DNA from: JAJFTV01 sp964426355 | GTDB lineage: Bacteria > Chloroflexota > Anaerolineae > Anaerolineales > Anaerolineaceae | NCBI GenBank assembly: GCA_964426355.1 | Contig: CAYRRA010000013.1 | Span: 1 to 38,907, forward strand | Direction of reading: 5' to 3' | Length of the DNA: 38,907 nucleotides | Part shown: positions 7,791-16,044 of the stretch, piece by piece | Layout: each line of letters starts with the position of its first letter | How positions within the stretch are numbered: position 1 is the stretch's first letter | Made by a program: the position numbers and the translations under genes | The notes under the pieces: model-generated | Database searches by the model: none | Told to the model about the DNA's origin: nothing | Seen by the model: only the letters and a program-made list of their open reading frames with translations

Positions 7791-8723
7791 ATGCAAAAGA
7801 TGGGTAATTATGTGGGTGCCAATGTTGGACGCCGGCTGATGATCGGCTGTATAACTCTTTTGATTGGGGTTCCCATCATCGGATGTTGTTTAGTTTTGTT
7901 GTTCACTGTTCTTTTTCCTGCGCTGGAAACAGGTTCAGTGACCGGCGGTGGTAACAACAGCCTGCTACTCATCGTAATTGCGTTCATCCTCATTATTTGT
8001 GGGATGATTACACTACCATTGTTGATCCTCTTCTTCATGGCAAGGCAGCGCGCTCAACGGTTCGATGCAATTTTTAAACCATTAGGGCTTACTGGTAGTA
8101 CATATATGTTGATTGGTCATCAATACCATGGAACACTTGCTGGTAGGGAAGTGAATATTTACATTTACCGGGGTCCAACAGTTGAGTTTCGGGTCAAAAC
8201 AAATATCAATACACGCATGCAAATCATGGGGAAGGGTTCGCTTCCAACAATCTCTGCGCAGTTATTTAACAAAAACCCGTTTTCCGTTGAGAACCCATTG
8301 CTTGAACCTTTTTCAATATTTAGTGTTGATGAGAATTGGTGCAGGCAGTGGCTTTCCAGTCCTCAAGTACCCGAATCTATCCATGCATTGATGAAAACAG
8401 GAGCAGATTGGGCTATTTTCCGTCATCTTGAAGTACAGCCAGGTGAAGTGTTGCTGTTCCTTAACCGGTCACAGAATATTTTTGTCAATACAGTTGATAT
8501 CAGCCAGGGGGAAATATACTTGAAGAATTTATTCTCGCTTGCTGATCAAATCGATAACCAGCCTGAACCGCAGATTGTTACAGAACCATTACAGGTCAAT
8601 ACGCGGGAAAAACGCAAAAAAATGGATCGGTTTCTTCTGTATACCATCGTGGCGATTGTCATTCTTATCCCAATTTGCCTGATTTCTGTAGGTGTCATCG
8701 TGTACCTGCTTACGGTAACTTGA
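7791..8723 (+). CDS. membrane protein of unknown function
   Basis: A 310-residue protein I do not recognise. Two membrane helices lie at about residues 18-42 and 57-83, a soluble domain of about 190 residues follows, and a third helix spans about 283-308 at the very C-terminus after a basic stretch (REKRKKMDR). The soluble part has mixed alpha/beta character and no metal or catalytic motif that stands out. The ATG at 7791 has AAAGGAG and AGGAAA upstream. It follows the propeller lipoprotein and precedes another membrane-anchored protein by 21 bases, so the three probably act together at the envelope. That is inference from context only. Confidence 0.75.
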   Translation: MQKMGNYVGANVGRRLMIGCITLLIGVPIIGCCLVLLFTVLFPALETGSVTGGGNNSLLLIVIAFILIICGMITLPLLILFFMARQRAQRFDAIFKPLGLTGSTYMLIGHQYHGTLAGREVNIYIYRGPTVEFRVKTNINTRMQIMGKGSLPTISAQLFNKNPFSVENPLLEPFSIFSVDENWCRQWLSSPQVPESIHALMKTGADWAIFRHLEVQPGEVLLFLNRSQNIFVNTVDISQGEIYLKNLFSLADQIDNQPEPQIVTEPLQVNTREKRKKMDRFLLYTIVAIVILIPICLISVGVIVYLLTVT

Positions 8724-8744
8724 TTTTTTTTATTTGAGGCTGAT

Positions 8745-9401
8745 ATGGATGATATTACACTCAACTTAATCGTCATTTTCATTGCCGCAGTACTCGGATT
8801 AGGAATTTTCCTCATCCTGAGAAGCAAAAAAGCAAAAGAAGAACAGCATTTACACGATTGGGCGAAATCACATGGTTGGCAATTTGAATCTGTTCATGAA
8901 CCATTGATGGGCGGATTTCGCATCAAATCAGACCAATGGGTATTAGCATCGATTTCTCAATCCAGCGGACGAGAGGCAGGACCAGGTTCGTCTGAAATAT
9001 CCATGCAAACGACATGGAGAACAGCTCAACCCGGGAGTACTATCATTATCGGCACAAGACCCCAGCAAGCTCAGCTGGATGTGCTTTCTCAACCATTTGC
9101 ACAAAAGGCTTTGCAATGGCTTGCTGGTGATCAGATTAGCGGATTGAGTGAGATCAAAACTGGCAGCACCTCTTTTCAGCAACGATTTATCCTCCTTGCG
9201 CAAGATGAAGCGATTGCTGAAAAATTTCTCGGCTCTGGGCTCGAAACGGCTCTTCTCTCATGGAAAGGTCCAAATTTATTGATAAAACAGAGTGCGGACG
9301 GGTTGTCAATCTATTTGAAGGGCACCCGCTTGAAGAAAGAAGAGGATGTTTTAGAATTAATACGTTTGGGGGAATTATTGACCAGAAGAAGTAATTGGTA
9401 A
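8745..9401 (+). CDS. membrane-anchored protein of unknown function
   Basis: A 218-residue protein with one N-terminal helix at about residues 6-26 followed by a Lys/Glu-rich cytoplasmic-type linker (RSKKAKEEQ). The rest is a soluble domain starting WAKSHGWQFES. A Gly/Ser-rich turn (GREAGPGSSE) precedes a strand-rich part. I cannot assign a family. The ATG at 8745 has GAGG six to seven bases upstream. It ends the rightward cluster: a bidirectional terminator begins three bases after the stop codon, and the MmgE/PrpD gene converges from the other side. Confidence 0.75.
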   Translation: MDDITLNLIVIFIAAVLGLGIFLILRSKKAKEEQHLHDWAKSHGWQFESVHEPLMGGFRIKSDQWVLASISQSSGREAGPGSSEISMQTTWRTAQPGSTIIIGTRPQQAQLDVLSQPFAQKALQWLAGDQISGLSEIKTGSTSFQQRFILLAQDEAIAEKFLGSGLETALLSWKGPNLLIKQSADGLSIYLKGTRLKKEEDVLELIRLGELLTRRSNW

Positions 9402-9403
9402 CA

Positions 9404-9443
9404 AAAACAACCGCCTCAGCAAAACCGTTGAGGCGGTTGTTTT
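9404..9443. terminator. bidirectional rho-independent terminator
   Basis: A perfect 15-pair stem (9404-9418 with 9429-9443) with a ten-base loop is bordered by A-run on one side and T-run on the other. It therefore works as an intrinsic terminator on both strands. It separates the rightward membrane-protein cluster (stop at 9401) from the end of the leftward nine-gene operon (stop at 9488). Confidence 0.95.
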
Positions 9444-9487
9444 GAACGCATTTTGAAAAAATCCAATCCCTATGCGAAAACACGATC

Positions 9488-10861
9488 TTAAACAACGAAC
9501 AATAGCATATAATCGCTGATTTGATCAATTTCCTCAAAGCGCATGGTAGCTTCAATAATCTCATCTTGCCGCTGCCGCGAAATGAGTGACCCGGAATTTG
9601 CGCGGAATTTTCCAATCAGTTCGTCATCCGACATCGGATTTTGCGGTGAACCCCTGGCATGGTCAACCTGTGCGCTGAAGGTTTTTCCCTTTTTATCGGT
9701 GATATGCACCCTGGCTCTTTTCACAAGGGGAAACATCCTATCAATTTCTGGGTCTGCAATAACCTTAATTTTGGGGAGTAACATACGAATACGGGGATCA
9801 AACAGTTTCTCCTCCAAAAAAGTGCCGGGAAATACACTCCCATCCGCAATCGCAGCGGCAATCACGTATGGGAGACTGTGATCCGCGGTTTCTTTTGTGT
9901 CTGGGTGATATTTGCTTGGGTCAGAAAGAATATCGGCGCCACGTGTCGTCGTTTCAACCACTACAGTTTCAATATTCTCGGCAGAAATCTGATGATCGCT
10001 GCACACCTGGATAGCAGCTGAAATCGGCTGATGCGTTAAAGCCTCGGTGGGATAAGCTTTGTATCCACATCGTGTAACCCAAAAGTCAGTACCAAGAGTG
10101 CGGGTTAAGATGTCTGTATCCCACTTCACATTATTCAAAACCTCAATCAGCCCTTCTTTCCCTTCAATCACCTGGGCTGGTCCTTGCAAACCTTGCACAG
10201 CCATCAAAGCAGCATGAATGCCTGATTGTGCAGCCAAAGGATCCGCCATGTTTTTCATATTGGTCAAGTGACCTGCTACCACCCCCCCCAGTGTGAAATG
10301 ACTGCTGCCGCTGATGCCAATTGCCGAAACCATTTGATCTTCATTCAGGTTGCACAATCTACCAGCTACCAATGGGCTGACAAACTGCGTCAGAGAAGCA
10401 TGATGCCAGCCCACTTCACGAATTCCTGGAGATGCCGCGTGACACCAACGCATTTCAAGCTCATAGCCAATTAGAATGGCAATCAACGCCTCTTTACCAC
10501 TTTTCTGGTTCAATTCAGCACATGCCAATGCCGCACCGATCATATCTGATGGATGACTGGGGTCTTGTTCCCAATAGATATCGTTATAATCCAGTGCACG
10601 GATCAGCAAACCGTTCATCAACCCGGCATTGGCAGCATTGGTTTTAACTCCGCTGCCAATTAATGTCGCCTGTTCAGTACCTCCTAGAAATTCAATATAG
10701 CGTTGCATGGCAAGCATATCCTCGAATTTAACCGCTGCCAGCGCACAACCCATGCTGTCCAGAAGAAAACGCTTGGTTTCATTGATTGCATTCTCTGGGA
10801 TTTCATCCCATTTCAGGCTGGAAGCGAACTCAGCCATTTTGCCGCTAATCGTTTTTACCAC
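9488..10861 (-). CDS. MmgE/PrpD family protein (2-methylcitrate dehydratase-like)
   Basis: A 457-residue member of the MmgE/PrpD family, which includes 2-methylcitrate dehydratase, cis-aconitate decarboxylase and iminodisuccinate epimerase. Family landmarks are DYNDIYWEQDPSHPSD near residue 95, KAYPTEALTHQPISA, and DHSLPYVIAAAIADG. Full length fits the family. The exact reaction cannot be told from motifs. In this operon a dehydration, isomerisation or decarboxylation of an aconitate- or citrate-like acid would be reasonable. A GTG at 10861 has GGAGGAG a few bases upstream and is my preferred start; a TTG at 10873 in frame would consume that site. It is the last gene of the operon, 21 bases after the dehydrogenase. 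Confidence 0.85.
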   Translation of the reverse strand: MVKTISGKMAEFASSLKWDEIPENAINETKRFLLDSMGCALAAVKFEDMLAMQRYIEFLGGTEQATLIGSGVKTNAANAGLMNGLLIRALDYNDIYWEQDPSHPSDMIGAALACAELNQKSGKEALIAILIGYELEMRWCHAASPGIREVGWHHASLTQFVSPLVAGRLCNLNEDQMVSAIGISGSSHFTLGGVVAGHLTNMKNMADPLAAQSGIHAALMAVQGLQGPAQVIEGKEGLIEVLNNVKWDTDILTRTLGTDFWVTRCGYKAYPTEALTHQPISAAIQVCSDHQISAENIETVVVETTTRGADILSDPSKYHPDTKETADHSLPYVIAAAIADGSVFPGTFLEEKLFDPRIRMLLPKIKVIADPEIDRMFPLVKRARVHITDKKGKTFSAQVDHARGSPQNPMSDDELIGKFRANSGSLISRQRQDEIIEATMRFEEIDQISDYMLLFVV

Positions 10862-10882
10862 TTGCTCCTCCAAAACCGGGGC

Positions 10883-12001
10883 TTATATTCTGGCTGCAAC
10901 AGCCTTACCCATTTCTAAAGTCGAAGCAGTCCCGCCCATATCGTAAGTGCGCACTTTCCCCTCTGCGATAACTTCCTGTACCGCCTTTTCCAATACCAGT
11001 GCACTTTCTTTTTCACCAAGCCAATCCAGCATCAATTTCGTTGCCAGGAACATCGCCATTGGGTTGACTTTGTATTGACCTGCATATTTGGGAGCAGAGC
11101 CATGAGTAGGTTCAAAAACGGCAAAATGGTCGCCAATGTTCCCACTTGAGGCAAATCCTAAACCGCCCACCAATTGGGCAGCGAGGTCTGAAAGCACATC
11201 GCCAAACAGGTTCGAGGTCACCATCACACCGTAATCCTGCGGATTTTTCAACAGCCACATCATTTGGGCATCGATATTGGTTTCCCAAAGTTCAATGTCG
11301 GGAAATTCTGCGGCAACCTTTCTTGCAGCGTCTATCATCAACCCGCTGGTTTCGCGCAAAACATTCGGCTTTTCAACCAGGGTAACCGTTGGGTAGTGAT
11401 ACTCTCTCGCATACTCAAAAGCCTTTCGGATAATCCGTTCAGCGCCTTTTCGAGTAATCACACGTAAAGTCAAGGCGATATCTTCTGCTGCAACATTGTC
11501 GAATCGTTTCATGTTTTTATTGCTCGCCGACAAAACCGTGCGTACTTCATCAGGCAGTGGGCGAAACTCAATCCCGCTGTACAAACCCTCTGTGTTTTCC
11601 CGAAAAACAACAAGGTCAATTCCGTCGCGATAATTCAATGTATTCCCGAGATAAGCTTTACAGGGTCGCAGGTTGGTGTAAAGATCAAAAATTTGGCGTA
11701 GACGAACGATTGGGCTGCTATACACCAGACCTTTGCCCTGGAATTCGGGAGCAAGCTCCAGATTCGCTTCATCCTTTGGTTTTGAGGTGATGGCACCAAA
11801 CAAGCCGCAGTGACAGTTCTTTAGAATGTCTAATGTCCGTTGTGGAAGGGCATCCCCTTCTCGGCGCCAAATCTCCCAACCGATGTCAGCAGGAACCATC
11901 TCTGCATCCAGTTTTATTCTCTCCAAAACAATCTGGGTGGCTTCCATCACATCATTGCCGACACCATCCCCAGGCATCCACGCTATTCTGTACTTAGCCA
12001 T
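10883..12001 (-). CDS. NAD-type isocitrate/isopropylmalate dehydrogenase family protein
   Basis: A 372-residue beta-decarboxylating dehydrogenase. This family oxidises a 2-hydroxyacid next to a carboxylate and releases CO2, or runs in reverse. Visible key residues are R102, R112 and R134 for the malate part (RLRQIFDLYTNLR, FRENTEGLYSG), Y141, K211 (VEKPNV), and the metal-binding Asps D244, D268 and D272. The HGSAPKYAGQ segment binds the nucleotide and looks like the NAD rather than NADP type. The substrate may be isocitrate, homoisocitrate, isopropylmalate, tartrate or an analogue; context with the aconitase-like pair favours an isocitrate-type acid. The ATG has AGAGGA upstream and lies four bases after the small aconitase-like subunit. 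Confidence 0.85.
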   Translation of the reverse strand: MAKYRIAWMPGDGVGNDVMEATQIVLERIKLDAEMVPADIGWEIWRREGDALPQRTLDILKNCHCGLFGAITSKPKDEANLELAPEFQGKGLVYSSPIVRLRQIFDLYTNLRPCKAYLGNTLNYRDGIDLVVFRENTEGLYSGIEFRPLPDEVRTVLSASNKNMKRFDNVAAEDIALTLRVITRKGAERIIRKAFEYAREYHYPTVTLVEKPNVLRETSGLMIDAARKVAAEFPDIELWETNIDAQMMWLLKNPQDYGVMVTSNLFGDVLSDLAAQLVGGLGFASSGNIGDHFAVFEPTHGSAPKYAGQYKVNPMAMFLATKLMLDWLGEKESALVLEKAVQEVIAEGKVRTYDMGGTASTLEMGKAVAARI

Positions 12002-12005
12002 CAGG

Positions 12006-12521
12006 TTATTCCTCTCTATTCTTTTGATTTTGTTTTAACCGCATTTGGGTATAAGGAATCAGACCACCAGCGGTAAAAATTTCCATTACCGCTGCTGGTA
12101 AACCAGGAAATGTAAACTCACCTGCTTTGCTCTTGATCACACCGTTTCCCAAATCAATCCTGACAATCTCGCCAGACTCGATGGCAGCAACGGCTTCAGG
12201 GCAGGTCAATGCAGGCAGTGCATTATTGATGCAGTTGCGATAATAAATACGAGCAAACGAGCAAGCGACAATCGCACCCAAGCCAGCTTCTTTTAGACAG
12301 ACTACCGCTTGTTCGCGTGATGATCCACACCCCCAATTTTTTCCTGCAACGATGATATCATTCGGCTTCATCTGACTGGCAAAACGGGGATCCAGATCTT
12401 CCAATGCGTATTGTGGCATCAATTTCGGGTCACTAACCGTATAGGTGTATTTTCCTGGGAAAATCACATCCGTATTGACGTCATCACCGTATTTCCACAC
12501 TCTACCTTCAATAATCGACAT
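12006..12521 (-). CDS. aconitase-superfamily small subunit (LeuD/HacB-type)
   Basis: A 171-residue swivel domain of an isopropylmalate/homoaconitate dehydratase-type enzyme. It starts MSIIEGRVWKYGDDVNTD and carries the substrate-binding GCGSSREQA loop, with ARIYYRNCINN where substrate length is sensed in this family. I chose the ATG at 12521 because GGAGGAGGAAG stands 5-16 bases upstream. An ATG at 12539 would put that site inside the gene. It pairs with the large subunit at 12541-13794, which is transcribed just before it. The residues YRNC in the loop differ from the common LeuD pattern as I remember it, which together with the lack of leuA argues against leucine synthesis. Confidence 0.87.
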   Translation of the reverse strand: MSIIEGRVWKYGDDVNTDVIFPGKYTYTVSDPKLMPQYALEDLDPRFASQMKPNDIIVAGKNWGCGSSREQAVVCLKEAGLGAIVACSFARIYYRNCINNALPALTCPEAVAAIESGEIVRIDLGNGVIKSKAGEFTFPGLPAAVMEIFTAGGLIPYTQMRLKQNQKNREE

Positions 12522-12540
12522 GATTACTTCCTCCTCCATG

Positions 12541-13794
12541 TTACAAATCCGCCGGATGGATCATCTCACCTGCCACCGCAGAAGCAGCCACTACAACCGG
12601 GCTGGCGAGGTAAATTTCGCTCTCCTTCGTCCCCATTCGTCCGCGAAAATTTCGGTTCGCTGAACTGATCGTCACTTCTCCCACAGCTGGAACGCCCATG
12701 TGATTGCCCATACACGCACCACACCCTGGGCTTTCTATCACAGCACCCGATTCAACAAAAATGGAGAGATAGCCTGCTTGTAACGCATCTTTGTAAATTT
12801 CAGATGATGCAGGTATAACCACCATCCGGGTTCCTCTCTTAATTTTTTTTCCCTTCAACACACTCGCTGCAGCAGCCAGGTCATCCAGGCGTGCGTTGGT
12901 ACAGGTGCCAAGAAACGCCTGGTCAACATGAATCCCTTTCAAATTTCGAACCGGCTGCACATGATCTACGGTATGCGGACATGCTACCATTGGCTCCAGT
13001 AATTCCGCATCAAATGAAAATTCTTCCACATAAACAGCATCTTCATCGGGAAATATCGGCTCGAAGGCTCTTTTTGCACGATTCTTTAAATACTCAAACG
13101 TAACCGCGTCAGGAGGGATGAAGCTGTTCTTTGCACCCATTTCACCCATCATATTGGTTAAAACAGAACGCTGACTCACACTCATCGCCCGAATGGTGTC
13201 ACCATGCCACTCCACAGAGCGATACAATCCACGGTCAGCGCCTAATTTGCCGATGATGTAGAGTGCCAAATCCTTTGAAGAAACCCATTCCGGTAGCTTA
13301 CCATTCACAACTATTTTCATGCTCTCCGGCACACGCAGCCAAAGGCAACCAATCGCCCAAATGGATGCCATTTCGCTCCGCCCAATCCCGGCTGCAAATG
13401 CACCCATCACCCCCGCGTGAGGGGTGTGGGAATCAGACCCGAGAACCACCTCGCCTGGCAACGCCAATCCTTCTTCAACCAATACCTGGTGGCAAATGCC
13501 TCGCCCAATATCATAAAAATGAGATATTCCCTGATCGGCAACAAACTCTCTGGTTTGCTTATGGTTCTGGGCATGTTTTGTTGTGGGTGCGGGAGTTGCA
13601 TGATCCAGTATGATGGCATGAATTTCAGGGTTAAAAACTCGGTCTCCTCCCATCTGGTGAAAAAGGTCAATAATTGCCGCGGAGTTGTCATGCGACAGCG
13701 CAACATCCGGTCTCACCTCAACAATCTGTCCAGGACAAGTTTTTTCCACGTCGGCTTTGCGTGCCAGCACTTTTTCTACAAATGTCTGCCCCAT
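12541..13794 (-). CDS. aconitase-superfamily large subunit (LeuC/HacA-type, 4Fe-4S)
   Basis: A 417-residue dehydratase/hydratase that isomerises a tertiary hydroxyacid to a secondary one through an unsaturated intermediate. The three 4Fe-4S ligands are C298 (GTCTNAR), C358 and C361 (PGCGACMG). Other family blocks are GSDSHTPHAG and SSANRNFRGRMG. The length of about 420 fits the archaeal-type LeuC/HacA group rather than the longer bacterial LeuC or the single-chain aconitases. The substrate could be citrate/isocitrate, homocitrate or a related tricarboxylate. The gene lies between the HD-type protein (nine bases upstream) and its small subunit. Confidence 0.87.
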   Translation of the reverse strand: MGQTFVEKVLARKADVEKTCPGQIVEVRPDVALSHDNSAAIIDLFHQMGGDRVFNPEIHAIILDHATPAPTTKHAQNHKQTREFVADQGISHFYDIGRGICHQVLVEEGLALPGEVVLGSDSHTPHAGVMGAFAAGIGRSEMASIWAIGCLWLRVPESMKIVVNGKLPEWVSSKDLALYIIGKLGADRGLYRSVEWHGDTIRAMSVSQRSVLTNMMGEMGAKNSFIPPDAVTFEYLKNRAKRAFEPIFPDEDAVYVEEFSFDAELLEPMVACPHTVDHVQPVRNLKGIHVDQAFLGTCTNARLDDLAAAASVLKGKKIKRGTRMVVIPASSEIYKDALQAGYLSIFVESGAVIESPGCGACMGNHMGVPAVGEVTISSANRNFRGRMGTKESEIYLASPVVVAASAVAGEMIHPADL

Positions 13795-13803
13795 CTCAGC
13801 TCC

Positions 13804-14340
13804 TTATTGAACCGATTTAGTTAACTCAAAATCGGTAAAATCCGCGTGATGAAAGATAATCGATTCTGGTCTGCGTTTAAATTTATCGCCTTCCCAGGAA
13901 TGCGTCGCAATCACATGCAAAACCGCTTCTGGTATGCCAAATTCGTGTGATAGAGCAACGCCGGTAAAGGGGTGTCGTAAATATTGATATGTATCCGACC
14001 ACACATATTTGCCGTCTTGTTTTCTAAATTCCAACAATTTGCCAACATCCGCCAGAAGTGCCCCTGCAATGAGGGTATCATGGTCGATGGCATAGCGTTT
14101 GGAATACATTTCCTTGAGAATTTCCTCCATCGCAATACAAAGCCGACACACCACACGGACATGTTCTGGAAAGGTGATATCCACATTATCGACCAGCAAG
14201 GTATAAGGCATTTCCTTTAAATCTTCCAAACCCCATCCACCGCGCGAGAGCGCGTTTTCCCATACGTTAATCACTTTTTCCCGCAGGGACTGATCATGAA
14301 TTTCCATTAGTTCTGGGATTAAATCCGCAATAGCAGTCAT
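13804..14340 (-). CDS. HD-domain-like protein lacking a canonical metal-binding His
   Basis: A 178-residue all-helical protein. H60 and the segment GALLADVGKLLEF line up with the HD phosphohydrolase core, where GALLHDIGKL is the usual form. Here the His of the HD pair is replaced by Ala (A97-D98). Further His residues stand in RHPFTGVALSHEFG, VIATHSWEGD and FHHADFTD, so metal binding by another set is possible. HD proteins normally cleave phosphate esters; with this change the activity may be lost or altered. Its place inside an operon of carboxylic-acid enzymes suggests a role as a hydrolase of a pathway intermediate, a regulator or a structural partner. The ATG lies four bases downstream of the lyase stop. 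Confidence 0.65.
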   Translation of the reverse strand: MTAIADLIPELMEIHDQSLREKVINVWENALSRGGWGLEDLKEMPYTLLVDNVDITFPEHVRVVCRLCIAMEEILKEMYSKRYAIDHDTLIAGALLADVGKLLEFRKQDGKYVWSDTYQYLRHPFTGVALSHEFGIPEAVLHVIATHSWEGDKFKRRPESIIFHHADFTDFELTKSVQ

Positions 14341-14344
14341 CGGT

Positions 14345-15124
14345 TCACCTCTCTCCTAAATTGCGGTCTTCACTTCCTGTATAGACATGCAATGCAGGAT
14401 TAATTGTCCGCATGGGGGATTGTGAGCATTTTTCCTCATACGCCTGTGCAAACATGCCCGGCACGCGGGCAATGACAAAAAATGCATTCGCCAGTTCAAC
14501 CGGTATCTTTAGATCAAAAATCACTGCTGCAATGGCTCCATCCACATTGATTGGCAATTTTTTACCCAGAGAGGTCAGTTCGCTTTCAATTGCTTTGATT
14601 GCCTGAACGCCATCACTTGCAATACCCGTTTGTTCTGCAAGCTGAAGTAATTTTTGAGTACGGGGATCATTGGTGTGAACCCGATGACCAAAACCGGGCA
14701 GACGCTTCCGTTTCTCTAGATATTCATTGACAAGGTTTTGCGCCGCTTGCGCAATAGTGACCTCAGATGTTACCGATTGAACCAACTGAGCCAATACTTT
14801 TACGCAGTTACCAATTGCCCCACCGTGATACTCATTGATACTCAAAACGCCAGTAGCAACAGCGGCATTCAACGGAGCACCGGTTGAAACAGCATTTCTG
14901 GCAGCAAAAGCAGAAGGCGGTGTAACGCCGTGGTCAATAGAGGATATAAAAATGGCATCCAGCAGTCGTTTCACATCTGGTTTGGGTAATTCACCCATGA
15001 ATAAGAGGTAAATTGTCTCTGAAAAAGAGAGCTTTTCCATCAATTCCTCAATCCGATAACCTCTTAACCGGATTTCATTTGGAGCGATTTTTGAAATTTT
15101 TGTTTGCCAGGTCTCGTTTTTCAT
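14345..15124 (-). CDS. citryl-CoA lyase-like protein (citrate synthase superfamily)
   Basis: A 259-residue protein, much shorter than citrate synthase (about 370-430) and close to stand-alone citryl-CoA lyase and to the lyase domain of ATP-citrate lyase. The citrate-synthase catalytic set is present: His in EYHGGAIG, His in GFGHRVH, Asp in INVDGAIA, and Arg in ARVPGM. The family splits citryl-CoA into acetyl-CoA and oxaloacetate, or runs the condensation. The start is the ATG at 15124, which overlaps the SucD-like stop by four bases (ATGA) and gives the family N-terminus. An upstream in-frame start at 15229 would add 35 residues of unrelated sequence read from the SucD-like gene. Next to CoA-ligase subunits this is a split form of ATP-citrate lyase. 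Confidence 0.8.
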   Translation of the reverse strand: MKNETWQTKISKIAPNEIRLRGYRIEELMEKLSFSETIYLLFMGELPKPDVKRLLDAIFISSIDHGVTPPSAFAARNAVSTGAPLNAAVATGVLSINEYHGGAIGNCVKVLAQLVQSVTSEVTIAQAAQNLVNEYLEKRKRLPGFGHRVHTNDPRTQKLLQLAEQTGIASDGVQAIKAIESELTSLGKKLPINVDGAIAAVIFDLKIPVELANAFFVIARVPGMFAQAYEEKCSQSPMRTINPALHVYTGSEDRNLGER

Positions 15125-16044
15125 ACACTTTCTCCCGATAAGATATGGTGATCTTCCAGCACCTTTTTTGTTACAACGGGGATTTCCCCAAATGCCTCCA
15201 CAACGGTCGCTCCGGCATCCCGTAAACAAGCAGTTTTGCCGGCATGTGTTCCACGCCCTCCTTCAATTATGGCGCCTGCATGACTGAAGCGCGTTCCGCT
15301 TTTTGCAGCTTTTCCTCCGATGAAAGCAATCACAGGTTTGGTTATTTCCCCTTTCAGTATCAAATCTGCCAATTCTTCTTCCTGGCTTCCGCCAATTTCG
15401 CCAAACAGGATAATCGCTTTCGTTTCGTCATCCGCTTCAAACAATCGTGCAACTCTCCGGAAAGTCATTCCAACGATCACATCTCCTCCCACATGGATCA
15501 TGCTTGAGCAGCCTATGCCAGCTTTTCCAAGATAATACGCCATACTTGAAGTGATTCCACCGGAACGAGACATGATCCCCACCGGTCCTGGAAAAAACCA
15601 CGAACGGGCAGCAGACGCCCGCCCACCGATCATCCCCAAAACGGCTTTCCCAGGGGAAAGGACTCCCAATGTGTTAGGACCAATAAATCGAGCATTATAA
15701 CGTTTTGCAATAGCCGCAATTTCCATCACATCCCAAACGGGTACCCGGTCTGGAACAATCAGGACAAGCTTTACACCTGCTTCAAAGGCTTCCAGGGCAG
15801 CCTCTTTGACTAATGGTGCAGGCACAAATATGGCACTGGCATCGATTTTGCCGGCTTTTTCCCATGCCTCTTTCACAGTGTCATACACCTTAATCCCATC
15901 CACGTCTTCCCCTCCTCTTCCAGGGGTGACTCCACCGATGACATCCGTACCATACTCTCGCATCAATCGGGTGCGCGCTTTCCCCTCTCGCCCAGTGATC
16001 CCCTGTACCACTACTCTTGTGGTTTTATCGATTAATATGGACAT
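15121..16044 (-). CDS. SucD-like CoA ligase alpha subunit
   Basis: A 307-residue NDP-forming acyl-CoA ligase alpha subunit. The CoA-binding Rossmann region starts VVVQGITGREG and includes IGPNTLGVLSPGK. The active-site histidine that is phosphorylated during catalysis is H255 in RFSHAGAI. The family joins a carboxylic acid to CoA with ATP or makes ATP in reverse; it includes succinyl-, malate-, and citryl-CoA synthetases. The ATG directly follows the TAA of the beta subunit with no gap, and GGAGG lies inside that gene, so the two chains should be made in equal amounts. The neighbouring lyase suggests a citryl-CoA-like product. Confidence 0.87.
   Translation of the reverse strand: MSILIDKTTRVVVQGITGREGKARTRLMREYGTDVIGGVTPGRGGEDVDGIKVYDTVKEAWEKAGKIDASAIFVPAPLVKEAALEAFEAGVKLVLIVPDRVPVWDVMEIAAIAKRYNARFIGPNTLGVLSPGKAVLGMIGGRASAARSWFFPGPVGIMSRSGGITSSMAYYLGKAGIGCSSMIHVGGDVIVGMTFRRVARLFEADDETKAIILFGEIGGSQEEELADLILKGEITKPVIAFIGGKAAKSGTRFSHAGAIIEGGRGTHAGKTACLRDAGATVVEAFGEIPVVTKKVLEDHHILSGESV

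Noticed and set aside
9488..15229. Reading the operon as a 2-methylcitrate cycle because of PrpD-like and citrate-synthase-like genes.
   Set aside because: There is no methylisocitrate lyase, the short lyase has citryl-CoA-lyase size, and a dehydrogenase is not part of that cycle.
15125..15229. A 35-residue N-terminal extension of the citryl-CoA-lyase-like protein.
   Set aside because: It is read from the end of the SucD-like gene in another frame, and the ATG at 15124 in ATGA overlap is the better start.
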